64,000 nt of DNA from Hemerocallis citrina (GCA_017893485.1 CM030364.1:204348827-204412826), one strand, 5' to 3'; shown: positions 39,371-52,735, counted from the first letter of the stretch. Notes: a model not told the origin generated them from the sequence alone. Numbers and translations are program-made.

Positions 39371-39485
39371 TTCATATTTTTTAAAGTTGTTTGTCCAGTT
39401 TTCTCATGTCTTTTGTTTCGTACCTATATATATGCCACTTTTTTGTTAACAAATTGTTTTATATATGATTTTTTTTTACAGAGAA
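39335..39485 (+). promoter_or_regulatory. Left copy of the shared upstream region, with TATA-like box
   Basis: Runs from the end of the third palindromic module to the ATG of the mobile domain gene. Contains CTATATATATGCCA at 39424-39437. The same sequence, inverted, lies upstream of the transposase. In MuDR the terminal repeats supply both promoters; the same is inferred here. Confidence 0.6.
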
Positions 39486-41590
39486 ATGGTTAGAATGAAG
39501 GGAACCGGAAGGCCATCTAGTAGTGGTCGGAGCGAACATTCCACAGAAGTAAGAGAACTATTAATTTTTATTGTGAATTTTGTACAAAGTGGTATTGTTA
39601 CTACACTAATAATAATTTGTTGTGTTGGTGTGAGTTGGTGCATCCTCGTCGGAAGAAAATCGAGGTCCAGGTTCATTACATCCGTATGTGCTCACTTTGC
39701 AAGACCGCCACAGATCTAAGGTAGTGTGGGGTGGGACGATGCGGAGGTGTAATTTCCACACTCACGAGACTTTGACGTTGCACCCACGTACTGTCGAGTA
39801 CCCAGTCCAGGCCGGTTTCTACGAAATCAGTATGATGGGTTAGGTGAAACTCGACCAAGCACTTCTTGCAGCCCTCGTCAAGCGATGGAGGCCAGAGACA
39901 CAAACATTCCATCTACCAGTCGGAGAGATGACGGTGACGCTACAGGATATAGCGATGATCTCCGGTCTTCCAATAGATGGGATGGCCGTGATGGGTCATA
40001 TAAATTTTGATAAGAGAGAGTTGTGCAATGAACTCCTCAGTACAGAGATTGTTGAGGAGGACGAGGACAATAGGGCTATTTTTGTCGGACAATCAGTCCG
40101 ACTCTCTTGGTTGAAAGAAAATTTTGAAGGGAGGTTGACTGATGAATCGACCGACCACCAAGTGCATTGCCACACCAGAGCGTACATTATAACGGTGCTT
40201 GGAGGTGTTATCTTGCTTAACTCATCCGGAGATACCATACCTCTTATGTATCTACGATTGTTCGCCGACTAGGCATAGCCGGCCGGTACAGCTGGGGAAG
40301 CTGAGCATTAGCAACATTGTACAGGACGTTGTGTTCAGTAGCGCTAGATGGAACCGAGATGACTGGTCTGATGGTCCTGTTAAAAATTTGTTCATGGGAG
40401 CGTCCACACTTGGGTCGTCCCCAATTATGATACTAGCGGACGGTTGGAGGGCCAATGCACCAAATGAGGATATGTTTGCACCTTTAGGAGTATATTGGAC
40501 AAGTAGACAGAGTTATAAAGACAACCCAAAAGGTGTACTAACTTACTACAGAGACGAGCTCGATCAATTACGAAAAGAGTTCATGATTTGGGAGCCGTAT
40601 ACACCCGAGCGAGTGGGAAGACTACCATCGGTGTGCACGACCAGGTCGCAGTTGTGGTTGACGACGGCTCCACTCATCAACATTGGTACAGTGGAGCATC
40701 ATGCCACATAGAGTCTTTCGGCAATTCGGTCTTCAACAAGATTTACCCGATCGCAAGATCAGCCAGCCTATACAACTCTAAGTTACATGCTGTTAGAGAT
40801 ACCGATCATATGCCTACCCATGATTGGGCAGATTTCCACCGTGCTGAAGTTGCAAATTGGAATGAGCTACAGTTTGAACTCGTAGTTGACCAAGTTCTCC
40901 CATATGATGGCACGAAACAAATTTTATATATGGCTTGGTACAGGAATATAACACAGTCGTACATCTCTCCGAATACACAACTACCTGTTGGGATTCAATT
41001 ACCAACTGAGGATAGAGAGAAAGAACCACCACCCGCATATTCTAGTTCACAACCAATGTTCCAACCGAAGGGGTCATCTGTACGTATGTTGGTGAGTAAA
41101 CTTTGATTCGCATTTTTTATTGAAATTTCGTTATTTTTAAATTGATTAAATTTATTACAAACTGGATTGTGTTTAATAAACCTGTTTTTGTGTTTTAGAT
41201 CGACAATACATGGGACATGGCAAAAGAATGTGTGCGGATAATTAAAAGTAACGCCGCCCAACCTATGAAGGCGTTCGCTCAGAATATGCTCTTTTCATGT
41301 CGGGGCTCATTAGAAGAGGTAGGAGAGGGCGAAGCCTTGAATCGTTATTTAACAACGACCATACGTTCACAGCGTCGTAAAAGCGTTAGGGGAAGGCTAT
41401 CTCTCCCGGGGTAACAACAAAAATATCATTTTCCATCTCCACCACAAGAAGAAGAGCATCAAGAAAGCGTTGTTTCAGAAAGACAAGAATCAGGAGAAGA
41501 AGAAGAAATTTTCTCAGAGTCACAATTCCGGTGGCAACAACCTCAACGGAAAAGGCGACCACCACAAACTTACACGCCCGATGGTTGAGT
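39486..41590 (+). pseudogene. Plant mobile domain (PMD, MAIN-like) protein
   Basis: Exon 1 (39486-39548, MVRMKGTGRPSSSGRSEHST) ends at GTAAGAG. The next coding part starts about 39711 (HRSKVVWGG) and reaches the PMD core: VKLDQALLAALVKRWRPETQ, HLPVGEMTVTLQDIAMISGL. An in-frame TAG precedes the core (39841-39843). Frame changes occur near 40250 and 40730; later PMD marks are NIGTVEHHATERVLRQFGLQ and HDWADFHRAEVANWNE. A GT-AG intron (about 41092-41198) leads to a last exon with DNTWDMAKECVRII. PMD proteins act in plant gene silencing and are often carried by transposons. This copy is broken but easily recognised. Confidence 0.8.
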
Positions 41591-41876
41591 GTTTCCCGAT
41601 ACTGTTGTAGGAATTTTATCTTTTTTGTTGTTGTTGATTGTAATTGAAAGAAAGTGTTATAGTTGTTGTTGATATATGGTTAGTTTTGTTGTTGTTATTG
41701 ATGTTATTGGTGTTAATTTTGTTGTTGTTGATGTTAGTTTTGTTGTTAATTATACATGTTGTTTTGTTATTGTTTTGTTGTCGCTAATGGTATTGTGTAT
41801 ATATATGTTGTCGGGATTGAAGTGTAGCAGCTACAGTTGCTGTTAAAACTTGGCATTAATTTTTTTTTCTTTTATA
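41591..41876 (+). other. 3' region of the mobile domain gene
   Basis: GTT-rich (TTGTTGTTGTTGATTG repeats) and ends with GAAGTGTAGCAGCTACAG (about 41819-41836), which recurs inverted past the transposase at 54715-54740. No gene seen. Confidence 0.5.
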
Positions 41877-42510
41877 CTTAGGCAGTTGTCTCCAACAACG
41901 ACCTACGTTGTATGAGAAAAATTACCATTTGAAGACTTGCTCTCTGTCTTGGGAAGGACCAGATGCTAGTAAAAAAAATTTCAAAAACAACCTAGGTCAT
42001 TGTCTCCAACAACGGCCTAGGTTCAATAAAAAAAAAATGAAGACAATAGTACTTGCTCTTTGTCTTGGCCAAGCCATAAGGAGCATCAGAATGTGAAAAA
42101 AAATGATGATTATAACCTCCAACAACGGCCTAGGTTATATGAAAGAAACTGTCATTTTGAAGAGCTGTTGTTGGGTCTTTTTTAACAATAACCTAGGCCA
42201 TTGTTGGTGACAACGGTCTAAGTTATATGAAAAAAATCACATGTATTTTTATAAAAAATTTCAATAACTAAGGTCGTTGTTGCTAACAACGGCCTAGGTT
42301 GTTATGAATTTTTTTTCTTTCTATTGGATTGCTCTCTGACTTGAGAGCAGATTCACATGTATTTTTCAAAAAAAGAATTCATAACGGCCTTGGTTGTTAT
42401 GAATTTTTTTGCTTTCTGCTGGCTTTCTCTCTGACTTGAAAGCAATTCACATGTATTTTTTTATAAATAAATACTACAACTAAGGCCGTTGTTTCCTAGG
42501 TTGTTATAAA
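41877..42510. repeat. CCTAGG-hairpin array, left block
   Basis: Hairpins with arms of type AACCTAGGCCGTTGT and ACAACGGCCTAGGTT occur at 41877-41910, 41989-42023, 42190-42224 and 42266-42300. Half or decayed copies lie near 42114, 42383 and 42479. Loops are 4-6 bases. Spacing is about 75-125. Between them are blocks with GCTCTCTGTCTTGG. Confidence 0.85.
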
Positions 42511-42596
42511 TTTTTTGCTTTATGACGGCCGTTGAGATATATTTTTTTTCTTTTTTTTTTAATTTATTTTTTACATGTGTATTTATTTTTGTGTAT

Positions 42597-45500
42597 TGTA
42601 ACCCCTGTTTCAGGTCGTACGGATTTTTCTTGTATTTTTTTAGTGTTCTCTTTTCTATTTTAGTGTATTTTGGGTCTTAGACTTGTTATGAGCCTCCTGT
42701 TACAATTTCTTATTCTGGTATTATTGTTATTATTATTGTTACCCTTGTTAGCTTTTGTTAGCCCAATTCATTTCCAAGCACATACTATTATCTATCCAAA
42801 CTCATCTCCTTATTGGATCCTGAACCCAAATCTTAGTCTACACAAATCCATATTCTCCCAAACAACTAACCCAGATCTCCTCCCCCACAATTCCTTGTAT
42901 CTCTTAACTACCCACTACTCTATTTATTATTTTATTAAAAACACCCCACTCTCTTTCTCCCATATTCCTGTTCCCTCTCTCTCCCACTCTCCCCCTCTTT
43001 CTCCTCTGTTCCCCAATAGAGAAACCCAAGCCCTTTGTCTTCCTCCTCGCATCGCCCTCAATCACATTCATCATCTTCCTCCTAGCCACCACAGTTGTCT
43101 TCTCCCTCATCCGCCTGAGTGCCCCCCCCCCCCCCCCGCTCATCTTCCTCCACTGCCACTCAACCCCCTCGCCTCCTGTGCTCGAGCCCGTCGTCGAGCC
43201 TCCCGCACTCCCTCAGTCGACTGCCATTATTCATCGCTGCATTCCTCCTTCCCCGCACCTCGAGCCTACCGCTGGAAGCTCCATCCTCGATGCCATGTGC
43301 TTCCCCCACCCTGAAATCCTCTCGTCTTCGTCTTCCTCCTTCGCCCATCGCCATTTCCGCACACTCAAAGCTCCGAACCACCTCCCCTCTCCCCGCCTGC
43401 ACCTCTCCATCCACTATGATCCTCTCCCCGTTCACCTCGCAATCACCGGAGAACCCCCTCGCCCCCCGTTGCCGTCGTCCAAGCCGGAACACCCCGTCGT
43501 CGTTTTCCCCTATTTTCGATCGAAAAAAAAGAGTTCGCTCTCGCCGTCGAAGCCTCGCCGCTGCTGTCGCTTCTCGACCGCAGTGCCGCCGCCTCACCGT
43601 GGTTTCCCCGCCTTCGTCCCGACCGTCGCCAGTCGCCACCTCCCGTAGTCGCTCTCTCTTTCTCCGCTGTGTTAGACGGAGCAGGAGTCGGTGGAAGTGT
43701 TGTACGTTGTTTGTGTGTGTGGGATTTGGTTTTGGTGTTGGGTGTTTGTGAAAAGATCCGTCGTTATTATTTTGCCTAGGGAGGGATTGGGTATTCGGTG
43801 CACTGCTGTTCTGTGGGATCCCGTGTGCTGTTGGATCTTGATTTGCTGATTTGATGTTGCTGTTCTGTTGGGTGCTGTTCGCTGTTTTGGTTTGCACGTG
43901 TTTCGCCCGTACTTTGGTCCGTCGCCCGGGATTCCAATGACGTTATTCTTTTCGCATATTCAAATCTCTCACCCAAAAGGCAAGTCCACTTGTACTCATC
44001 TATTTTTCTAGTTCAAGATTATTGATCTCCTCCGCAAGTAGTTCACTTCGATTATCTTAATATTACTTTGTATACCTTCCGTTGGGGATATCTAAGGTTT
44101 ACACGAGCTAACCCGAAGTATCCTTGACTCGTACCAATATCCATTGATTCAAACCCAAACTTGCATGCACACACGACATGAACAAATTGACTAGAACTTG
44201 CATATGAGAATATATGATGATATGAATACATGTTGATTGATTGAGATCTCGAGAATTGAATCGTGACATTGTAATCTTGCCTTGTATACAGTAGAATTTC
44301 ATCTCAACTTGCTGTACCTTAATGTGTTTCATGAGAATAAGAACATGTTGATTATTCACTTTGATAAATATATATGATGACCATTGTTATGTTTTGCTGC
44401 CTATTCTGTTTTGTACTGAGGTTTCGACCCTGTTCCCATAGGAATCAGCCAAAACCATATAAAAGAGAATTGCAGCTTAATGAATCTAGTTTCTAGAACA
44501 CTTGATGGATCTTGATTCCGATCTGTGAGCTGTGAGATATCGTAGTTTTAGTCACTGCTGGTCTGTATTTTCCAGATTGCAAATTAATGAAACATCGACA
44601 CAACTTTCAGTTGAAACACCATGATAACAGTAGTATAATGACATGAAACTCTCCACAAACTTAGTAGACATACTTAGGATCTATTCCTAATTTTTGTAGA
44701 TTTTTATATTGATTTTACACCTAGTTTTTGCCTATAAAGTTTTGACGGTAAGCTGCTGCCAAAACAGCTAACCTGTAAAGATTAGGGTAAGCGACCTAGT
44801 TACAATCAGAATTAATTAAAACTTGTTGAATATTAATTGTAGCCCCAGATGTCTAGTTTACTGCCATTTTGACGGAATCAAATTCTGAGTTGTAGTTTGT
44901 GAGTTACTGCTGTTTTTGTACTGTTGCGCCTGCCCTTTTCAGATTTACAATTACTTGTATTTTATCATGCATTGTATCATTTCGTTGCATCTTATCATCG
45001 CCTTGATACTCGTATACACACTTGCATGATCATGAATGAAATAATAAAATATTAAACAAGCTGGGTTAATAAGGGTTGACTCAGTAGTGGATAATCTCAG
45101 AAAATGTACTCGGTAAGGCCTTATCATTATATCGTATTGTCATGGAAGGAGGAGTATCGATTGTGAATTATTGATTGTTAATTGTCAATTGTAAAATTTT
45201 GTTATCGATGCCGAGTATACGATCTGTAGATCCCACGACTATGTCTAAAACGAACATTATTTTGCATACACTGAACCTGTGGAATGGAACGCGCTAGTAC
45301 GTGCATTAGTTAGGCTAAATACTAATAGACTAGATTGACACTTGCATCGTTGAATCATGACTATCAAAATTGACATTGTTTATCGATTATTGTTATTGGA
45401 AATTACATTGTTAAATCTAGACCTTTCATCAGTCCCTGTTATTGCTTTTGAATTTTGATCTTGCTTCATATTCCTTGATGTTCCATATTCCATTACTCTT

Positions 45501-45945
45501 TTCTTCTCACTATTTGCTATCCATACTTGCTCTAAGGACATTTACTTTCCACTCTAGTTGATCCAGCTACAGGTGCACAAGGAGAATTGCCAGAAGGCAT
45601 TGGCGAGCAGTTCTTTTAGGATTGGAGCAGGAGACGCTTTAAAATAAATTATCTTCTTCTATATTATTCTTTTATTGCATTGTTATTCTTTTTGTTGAAC
45701 AATGTATCCCGGGCTTTGTTAACCCGTAATTGTTGTTTATTTTTCCAGTTGTTGGTTATTATGTTGACTACTGCATATTTTTATCTCAGTTATTGTTTAT
45801 TTGATTATATTTATCTGCGTGGTTGTGATTATTTCTTTCATATTGTTGAGTTAAGACTGGTACAGCTTATGGATGATGATAATATCATTCGATGGGCCTT
45901 CGTCACGGGCTCGTATTCTCGTATTTTAGGAAGCGGGGTGTGACA
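42597..45945 (+). repeat. 5' LTR of the LARD
   Basis: 3349 bases. Contains a C-rich region (42920-43680) with a run of 16 C (43122-43137). Long open frames there are compositional; see rejected items. Collinear with the 3' LTR over the full length. Confidence 0.9.
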
Positions 45946-45954
45946 AGTTTTTAG

Positions 45955-45968
45955 TGGTATCAGAGCCA
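45955..45968 (+). promoter_or_regulatory. Primer binding site of the LARD (initiator tRNA-Met)
   Basis: TGGTATCAGAGCCA, nine bases after the 5' LTR ends. Fixes plus-strand orientation. Confidence 0.9.
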
Positions 45969-46692
45969 GATTAGACTCTAACTATTGGAGTTTAGCTGGG
46001 TTTTGACTAATGTGTTAGTCATGTTTGACTTATATGTTAGTCAAGTTTGGCTCTAGCCAGTATAACTCAATAATATGCGCACCACGTCAATCTCATGAAC
46101 ATGTAATAACCAACATATAATCTGGATACTCCTCTTATTTGATTCCTCTTTGATCCATTCACATTCAGTTCCTTCATTTCTTAGTTGTTTCGTCACTTCC
46201 ATTCATTCACATTCATTGATTCCTTACTGGGTATAATTTTATTCTTTTGTGCCCATATTCCTTTGATTCTGGAGTTGTCCATTCTTTTCTTCCCGCTTGG
46301 TTCGTCAATCGGCATCAGTAGATCTTCAACAACATGTTAGAGGCTTGTTTAATTCCTACGTTACTGTATATTTTTATGATATATTTATTGTGTAAATTTG
46401 CTACACTGCATATTTATTTTCTCATTCACATTTGCATTGTGCTTATGCATGTATTTCATTCCGTTTTCTCCCTACTTTTATAAATCATTTTCACTACTAC
46501 TACTTTGTACTATTGTGTTTGATATTTATAATCTATACATCTATTTTGATATTCCATTGTGTGACTTTCAGCTCCATTTCTTACTTTTCTACTATTTTAT
46601 ATCACGAATTTCAAAACATAATATCATACTTAAATTAAATATCCCATATGGAAGGTTACATATTCAATTTCACCATTTTGGTGCAACCTAAT

Positions 46693-46834
46693 ATCGAGAT
46701 GGCAAATATCCAACTCGATGTCAATAGAGGCAAATTGCAACTGGATGTCGGGGAGGCAAAATGTGCAACCGAATATCCAAAAGGCAACCTGCAACCTGAT
46801 GTCGTGAAGGCAAACATGCAACTTGATGTTAAGG
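46693..46834 (+). repeat. 27-bp minisatellite in the LARD, about 5 copies
   Basis: Unit of type TGCAACTGGATGTCGGGGAG followed by GCAAAAT. Copies begin near 46697, 46725, 46753, 46780 and 46807. The unit is a multiple of three and in the open frame 46648-46974 gives nine-residue repeats (QLDVNRGKL, QLDVGEAKC, QPDVVKANM, QLDVKEARF). No family known to me. Confidence 0.8.
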
Positions 46835-47192
46835 AAGCAAGATTTCCTACCTATTTGCTAATTGATATTTCTAAACTTTTTACTTATATAATGAAACTAA
46901 TGGTAAAGAAATATTTTCCTTATGACTTTTTGTTTATACAATTACACTTTATGTTTCCATACAATTTGAACTAGTATAGTTGATTTTACTCTATTTTGAG
47001 TTTACAAATTTTTTTTCCATTTATGTTAAGATTAAGTACATCAACTATGGTCTAAGTTTTCGTTCCTTTGAGAATTACTATTTATTGCCACCTTTTTCCA
47101 ATTCTTTAACACTTTAGATTTCTCACTTACTTTTGTTACCACGCCCGACGCTTACTTTTGTAATATTTAATGAACTCCTTTCATATCTTCTT

Positions 47193-47197
<5 letters not shown>

Positions 47198-47248
<51 letters not shown>
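47198..47248. repeat. (TA)n microsatellite
   Basis: About 25 TA units inside the LARD interior. Confidence 0.95.
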
Positions 47249-47251
<3 letters not shown>

Positions 47252-47639
47252 CCTATTTTGCTCGTTACCCTTTAATGTGTTTTTCGAGTATTGATTATAA
47301 TGTCAACATTTACTAATTATTATGTGTCTTTTACATTCATTGTAATTAATATTTCTTTACTTAGCTAAATTTGTTCGTATTTCCATGTATCTTGACTGGT
47401 TATTTTCCCAAAACTATTTTTTTTTAATATCATCTTTAAAGTTTGTGTTCCTTTGTTGTTTGTATGATTATCAACCTTTTTATATTTGAGTTTTATCTCT
47501 TCACTTTTGACTTCTTATTCTATGTGAATAGTCTTCCTATTTTCTTACGATTGGGGATTAATGGTGTATTTTGACTTCACTTTCCACTTATAATTGATCG
47601 ACTATATATATTCTTGTTGGATTTATTTATAGAGTTGAT

Positions 47640-47877
47640 CAACCAAATTCTTATTTTGTTTTATAATGTTATTATTATTGCTATGGTTTTCGTTATTATT
47701 ATTGGTATCATTATTATTATTGATATTACCATTGCTATTATTATTGTTGTTTTCATTATTTTATTATTGTTGTTAATATTGAATTACCTTCATACGAACA
47801 AAAAAAAATGTTGAACCCAAATTATATTCTGTCTTGCATTATTTCTCTTACCAGTATTGTTAATATTATTTTTTTTA

Positions 47878-47963
<86 letters not shown>

Positions 47964-48270
47964 TTCATGAATGTGTTAAATCCTATTCTGTCATGTATGT
48001 ATTATCATTATTATCAGTATTGTTAACATTTTTAATTTTATTATTATTATTATTACTAGTATGATTATGATAATTTTTCTACTGTTATTATTATTGCTAT
48101 TATTATTTTTAATATTATTGTTATTATTATTTTTTTATTGATATCATTATTTTTATTATTATTATTATTAATACGTGTTGTTATTATTATTGTTGTTATT
48201 ATTCTATTATTATTGATATTATTATTTTTATTATTAATATTTGTTGTTATTATTATTATTATTATTTAAG
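47640..48270. repeat. (ATT)n microsatellite region
   Basis: Degenerate ATT/GTT repeats with a pure run of about 29 ATT (47876-47963). Isoleucine-rich frames here are artefacts. Confidence 0.95.
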
Positions 48271-48773
48271 CCCATTAGTTTTGATCTATAGCATATCTTT
48301 TAATTATTTAAAATGAAACTCAACTTTATATTCATTTTGCATTATTTATTTGTATCTATCTTGAGCCCATACTCCCCTGATCCTGATGTCTCATTCTTGT
48401 CTTCCTGCTCGGTTCGTCGATTGGTGTCATGTGGCCTACAGTGACATGTATGTTGCTTGGGACATCACCATCGGAGTAGCGCAGCGGAAGCGTGGTGGGC
48501 CCACAACCCACAGATCCCAGGATTCTCTTGTTGTTCCTTCTTCTTTGCATCGTTCAGTTCTTATTCGTTCTTTTCACTCGTTATCTTTTGTCGATTTATT
48601 ATTCGACATCAATCTTATTTGTGCTCTTTTCTTATTCTGGTACTTCCATCACTTGAGTTTTCTTTTTTCTAATTTTCCTGCCTTGTAATTTCTTAAGTTT
48701 GCTTCTGTTTTGTCCTACTGCTTACCATAATGAATTTCGAGGACGAAATTCTTCTTGTAAGGTGGGTAGGATT

Positions 48774-51700
48774 TGTAACCCTTGTTTCTGGTCGTACAGA
48801 ATTTTCTTGTATTTTTGTAGTGTTCTCTTTTCTATTTTAGTGTATTTTGGGTCTTAGATTTGTTATGGGCATTCTACTATAGTTTATTATTCTGGTATTA
48901 TTGTTATTACTATTGTTATCCATGTTAGCTTTTGTTAGCCCAATTCATTCCCAAACTCATACTATTATCTACGCAAACTCATCTCCTTATTGGATCCTGA
49001 ACCCAAATTCTAGTCTACCCAAATCCATATTCTCCCTAATAACTAACCCAGATTTCCTCCCCCACAATCCCCCGTATCTCTTAACTACCCACTACTATAT
49101 TTATTATTTTATTAAAAACTCCCCACTCCCTTTCTCTCCTATTCCCGTTCCCTCTCTCTCCCACTTTCCCCCTCTTTCTCCTCTGCTCCCCAACAGAGAA
49201 ACCCAAACCCTTCGTCTTCCTCCTTGCATTGCCCTCAACCACCTTCATCGTCTTCCTCCTAGCCGCCATAGTCGTCTTCTCTCTCATCCGCCTAAGCCCC
49301 CCCCCCCCCCCCCCGCTCATCTTCCTCCGCTGTCGCTCAACCCCCTCGCCTCTTGCTCGAGCCTCCCGCTCTCCCTCAGTAGACTGCCATTATTCATCGC
49401 CACCTTCCTCCTTCCCCGCACCTCGAGCCTACCGCTCGAAGCTCCATCATCGACGCAAAGTGCTTCCCCCACCCCGAGATCCTCTCGTCTTTGTCTTCCT
49501 CCTTCGCCCATCGCCATTACCGCACACACGAAGCTCCGAACCTCCTCCCCTCTCCCTGCCTGCACCTCTCCATCCACCGTGATCCTCTCCCCGTTCACCT
49601 CGCAATCACAGGAGAACCCCCTCGCCCCTCGTTGCCGTCGTCCAAGCCTGAACACCCCGTCGTCGTCTTCCCCTATTTTCATGCGAAAAAAAGAGTTCGC
49701 TCTCGTCGTCGAAGCCTCGTCGCTGCCGTGCTTCTCGACCGCAGTGCTGCCGCCTCGCCGTAGTGTCACCGCCTTCGTCCCGAGCGTCGCCAGTCGCCGC
49801 CTCCCGCAGTTGCTCTCTCTTTCTCCGCTGCGTTGGAGAAGACGGAGTAGGAGTGGGTGGAAGTGATGTACATTGTTTATGTGTGTGGGATTTGGTTTTT
49901 GTGTTGAGTGTTTGTGAAGAGATCCGCTGTTGCTGTTTGGCCTAGGGAGGGATTGGGTATTCGCTGCATTGCTGTTCTGTGGGATCTCGTGTGCTGTTGG
50001 ATCTTGATTTGCTGATTTGGAGTTGCTGTTCTATTGGGTGCTGTTCATTGTTTTGGTTTGCACGTGTCTCGCGTGTACTTTGGTCCGTCGCTCAGAATTC
50101 CGATCTTGTTATTCTTTACACATATTCGAATCTCCCACACAAAAGGCAAGTCCACTTGTACTCATTTATTTTTCTAGTTCAAGATTATTGATCTCCATCG
50201 CAAGTAGTTCACTTTGATTATCTTAATATTGCTTTGTATACCTTCCGTTGGGGATATCTAGGGTTTACACGAGCTAACCCGAAGTATTCTTGACTCGTGC
50301 CAATATCTATTGATTCAAACCCAAACTTGCATGCACATACGACATGAACAAATTGACTAGAACTTGCATATGAGAAATATATAATGATATGAATACATGT
50401 TGATTGATTGAGATCTCGAGAATTAAATCGTGACATTGTAATCTTGCTTTGTATATAGTAGAATTTCATCTCAACTTGTTGTACCTTAATGTTAATGTGT
50501 TTCATGATAATAAGAACATGTTGATTATTCACTTTGATAAATATATATATGATGACCTTTGTTATGTCTTGCTGCCTATTCTGTTTTGTACTGAGGTTTC
50601 GATCCTGTTACAATAGGAATCAGCCAAAACCATATAAAAGAGAATTGTAGCCTAATGAATATAGTTTCCAGACCACTTGATGGATCTTGATTCCGATCTT
50701 TGAGCTGTGAGATATCGCACTTTTAGTCACTGTTGGTCTGTGTTTTCCAGATTGCAAATTAATGAAACAACGACTCAACTTTCAGTTGAAACACCATGAT
50801 AACAGTAGTATAATGACTTGAAACTCTCCAGAAACTTAGTAGACATACTTAGGATCTATTCCTAATTTTTGTAGATTTTTATATTGATTTTACACCTAGT
50901 TTTCACCTATAAAGTTTTGACAGTAAGCTGCTGCCAGAATAGTTAACCTGTAAAGATTAGGGTAAGCGACCTAGTTACAGTCAGAATTAATTAAAACTTC
51001 TTGAATATGAATTGTAGCCCCAGATGTCTAGTTTACTTCCGTTTTGACGGAATCGAATTCCGAGTTGTAGTTTGTGAGTTACTTCTATTTTAGTACTGTT
51101 GCGCCTGCCGTTTTCATATTTACAATTACTTGTATTTTATCATGCATTATATCATTTTGTTGCATCTTATCGTCGCCTTGATACTCGTATACACACTTGC
51201 ATGATCATGAATGAAATAATAAAATATTAAACAAGCCGGGTTAATAAGGGTTGACTTAGTAGTGGATAATCTCAGAAAATGTACTCAGTAAGGCCTTTTC
51301 GTTATATCGTGTTGTCATGGAAGGAGGAGTATCGATTGTGAATTATTGATTGTTAATTATCAATTGTAAATTGTTGTTATCGATGTCGAATACACGCTCT
51401 GTAGATCCCACCACTATGTGTAAAACGAACACTGTTTCGCATGCACTGAACCTGTTGTGTGGGATGCAGTTGTACGTGCATTAGTTAGGCTAAATACTAA
51501 TCGACTAGATTAACACTTGCATCGTTGAATCATGACTATCGACATTGGCATTGTTTATCAATTATTTTTATTGGAAATTACATTGTTAAATCTAGACCTT
51601 TCATCAGTCCTTAGCTTTTGAATTTTGATCTTGCTTCATATTCCTTGATATTCCATATTCCATTACTCTTTGCCTTTCACTACTTGTTGTCCATACTTGC

Positions 51701-52114
51701 TCTAAGGATATTTTCTTTCCACTCTAGTTAATCCAGCTATAGGTGCACAAGGAGAATTGCCAGAAGGCATTGGTGAGCAGTTCTTCTAGGATTGGGGCAG
51801 GAGCTGCTTTAAAATAAATTATCTTCTTCCATGTTATTCTTTTATCGCATTGTTATTCTTTTTGTTGAACTTTGTATCCCGAATTTTTTGACCAGTAATC
51901 GTTGTTTATTTTTCCAGTTGTTGGTTATTATGTTGACTACTGCATGTTTTTATCTCAGTTATTGTTTATGTGATTATATTTATCTGCGTGGTTATGATTA
52001 TTTCTTTCATGTTGTTGAGTTAAGACTGGTACAGTTTATGGATGATGTTAATATCATTCGCTGGGCCTTCGTCACAGACTCGTATTCCCGTATTTTAGGA
52101 AGCAGGGCGTGACA
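48774..52114 (+). repeat. 3' LTR of the LARD
   Basis: 3341 bases, collinear with 42597-45945. Its C run is 18 long (49297-49314), showing slippage between the two copies since insertion. Confidence 0.9.
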
Positions 52115-52589
52115 TGTAGTATAGTCTGGTGGTAAAGTCAACCAAGTTTTTTTCGCATTTATTTAAAATTGTAAATCTCGTGGCATCTTTTATTTCTGTA
52201 ATGAACACATCTATTGGCATCATATGTGACGTAAAAAATCGTCTTTTTTTGGAACAATTTGAATTATTTTTCAATATGCTCTATTCTATTCATGTGATCC
52301 ATATTCTATTCCCAACCATTATCGTTCCCTACTGAAACAATCGATCGGAACAAGTTCTCATGTATTTTCTAATAGATACAATCCTTTGTACAGACATTAT
52401 CCATAACCCTACCCTAAACCTACCATAACCCTCCTTTACTTTAGGCCATTGTTGGAAACAATGGCCTAGGCCTAGTTTTTTTTTCCTTACATGGACAAAA
52501 AAAAATAATTAATTTTGTAATTTTGTTTTGATTGGTATGCGTAAGATGTTCTAAAAGTGTTCTAAAATATGAATAGTAGACTTACCACT

Positions 52590-52735
52590 AAGCTTACCCT
52601 AACCCTATCCTAACCCTCATTAAAACTAATCTTACCCTAACCCTAACCCTACCCTAAATCCCTGGTTAGAGGGGTATGGAGGGGAGGGGGGTAGGATTAG
52701 GGGTATATTGGGTTAGATTTAAGGTTCAGATCAGC
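52590..52735. repeat. Telomere-like CCCTAA tract with inverse TTAGGG-like tract, copy 1
   Basis: CTTACCCTAACCCTATCC and TACCCTAACCCTAACCC are followed within 60 bases by GGGGGGTAGGATTAGGGG. The two halves can pair, and the G-rich half has several G-runs. Confidence 0.75.

Larger units (their letters stand above)
45969..48773 (+). other. LARD internal region, non-coding
   Basis: No gag, protease, RT or integrase motif found in any frame. Holds a 27-bp minisatellite (46693-46834), a TA run (47198-47248), ATT-rich tracts (47640-48270) and a ~30-base motif present twice: TTCCCGCTTGGTTCGTCAAT near 46289 and TTCCTGCTCGGTTCGTCGAT near 48404. It may hold packaging or dimerisation signals. Confidence 0.6.
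42597..52114 (+). mobile_element. Large retrotransposon derivative (LARD) with 3.3-kb LTRs
   Basis: Two long direct repeats (42597-45945 and 48774-52114) begin TGTAACCC and end GTGACA. A tRNA-iMet primer site follows the first, a purine tract (GTAAGGTGGGTAGG) precedes the second. The 2.8-kb interior has no gag or pol. Flanks are TGTAT on the left and TGTAG on the right, a 5-bp duplication with one change. Just before the 3' LTR, GAGGACGAAATTCTTCTTG resembles the pol end of gypsy chromoviruses, a hint of origin. It lies between the hairpin blocks of the Mutator-like element. Confidence 0.88.

Noticed and set aside
43214..43223. CAGTCGACTG in the LARD LTR
   Set aside because: Single, without a partner, and the other LTR has CAGTAGACTG; probably chance.
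42670..43751. Long open frames (up to 214 codons) in the 5' LTR of the LARD
   Set aside because: They lie in C-rich, low-complexity DNA, overlap in several frames on both strands, and are Pro/Ser/Arg-rich without domains.
45955..45968. tRNA gene at TGGTATCAGAGCCA motifs (also 19085)
   Set aside because: Only the primer-site complement is present; no cloverleaf around it.
47614..48026. Isoleucine-rich membrane-like frames
   Set aside because: They are translations of ATT/GTT microsatellite.
48901..49866. 321-codon frame in the 3' LTR of the LARD
   Set aside because: The matching region of the other LTR breaks this frame at the C-run, so it is not a conserved gene; composition explains its length.
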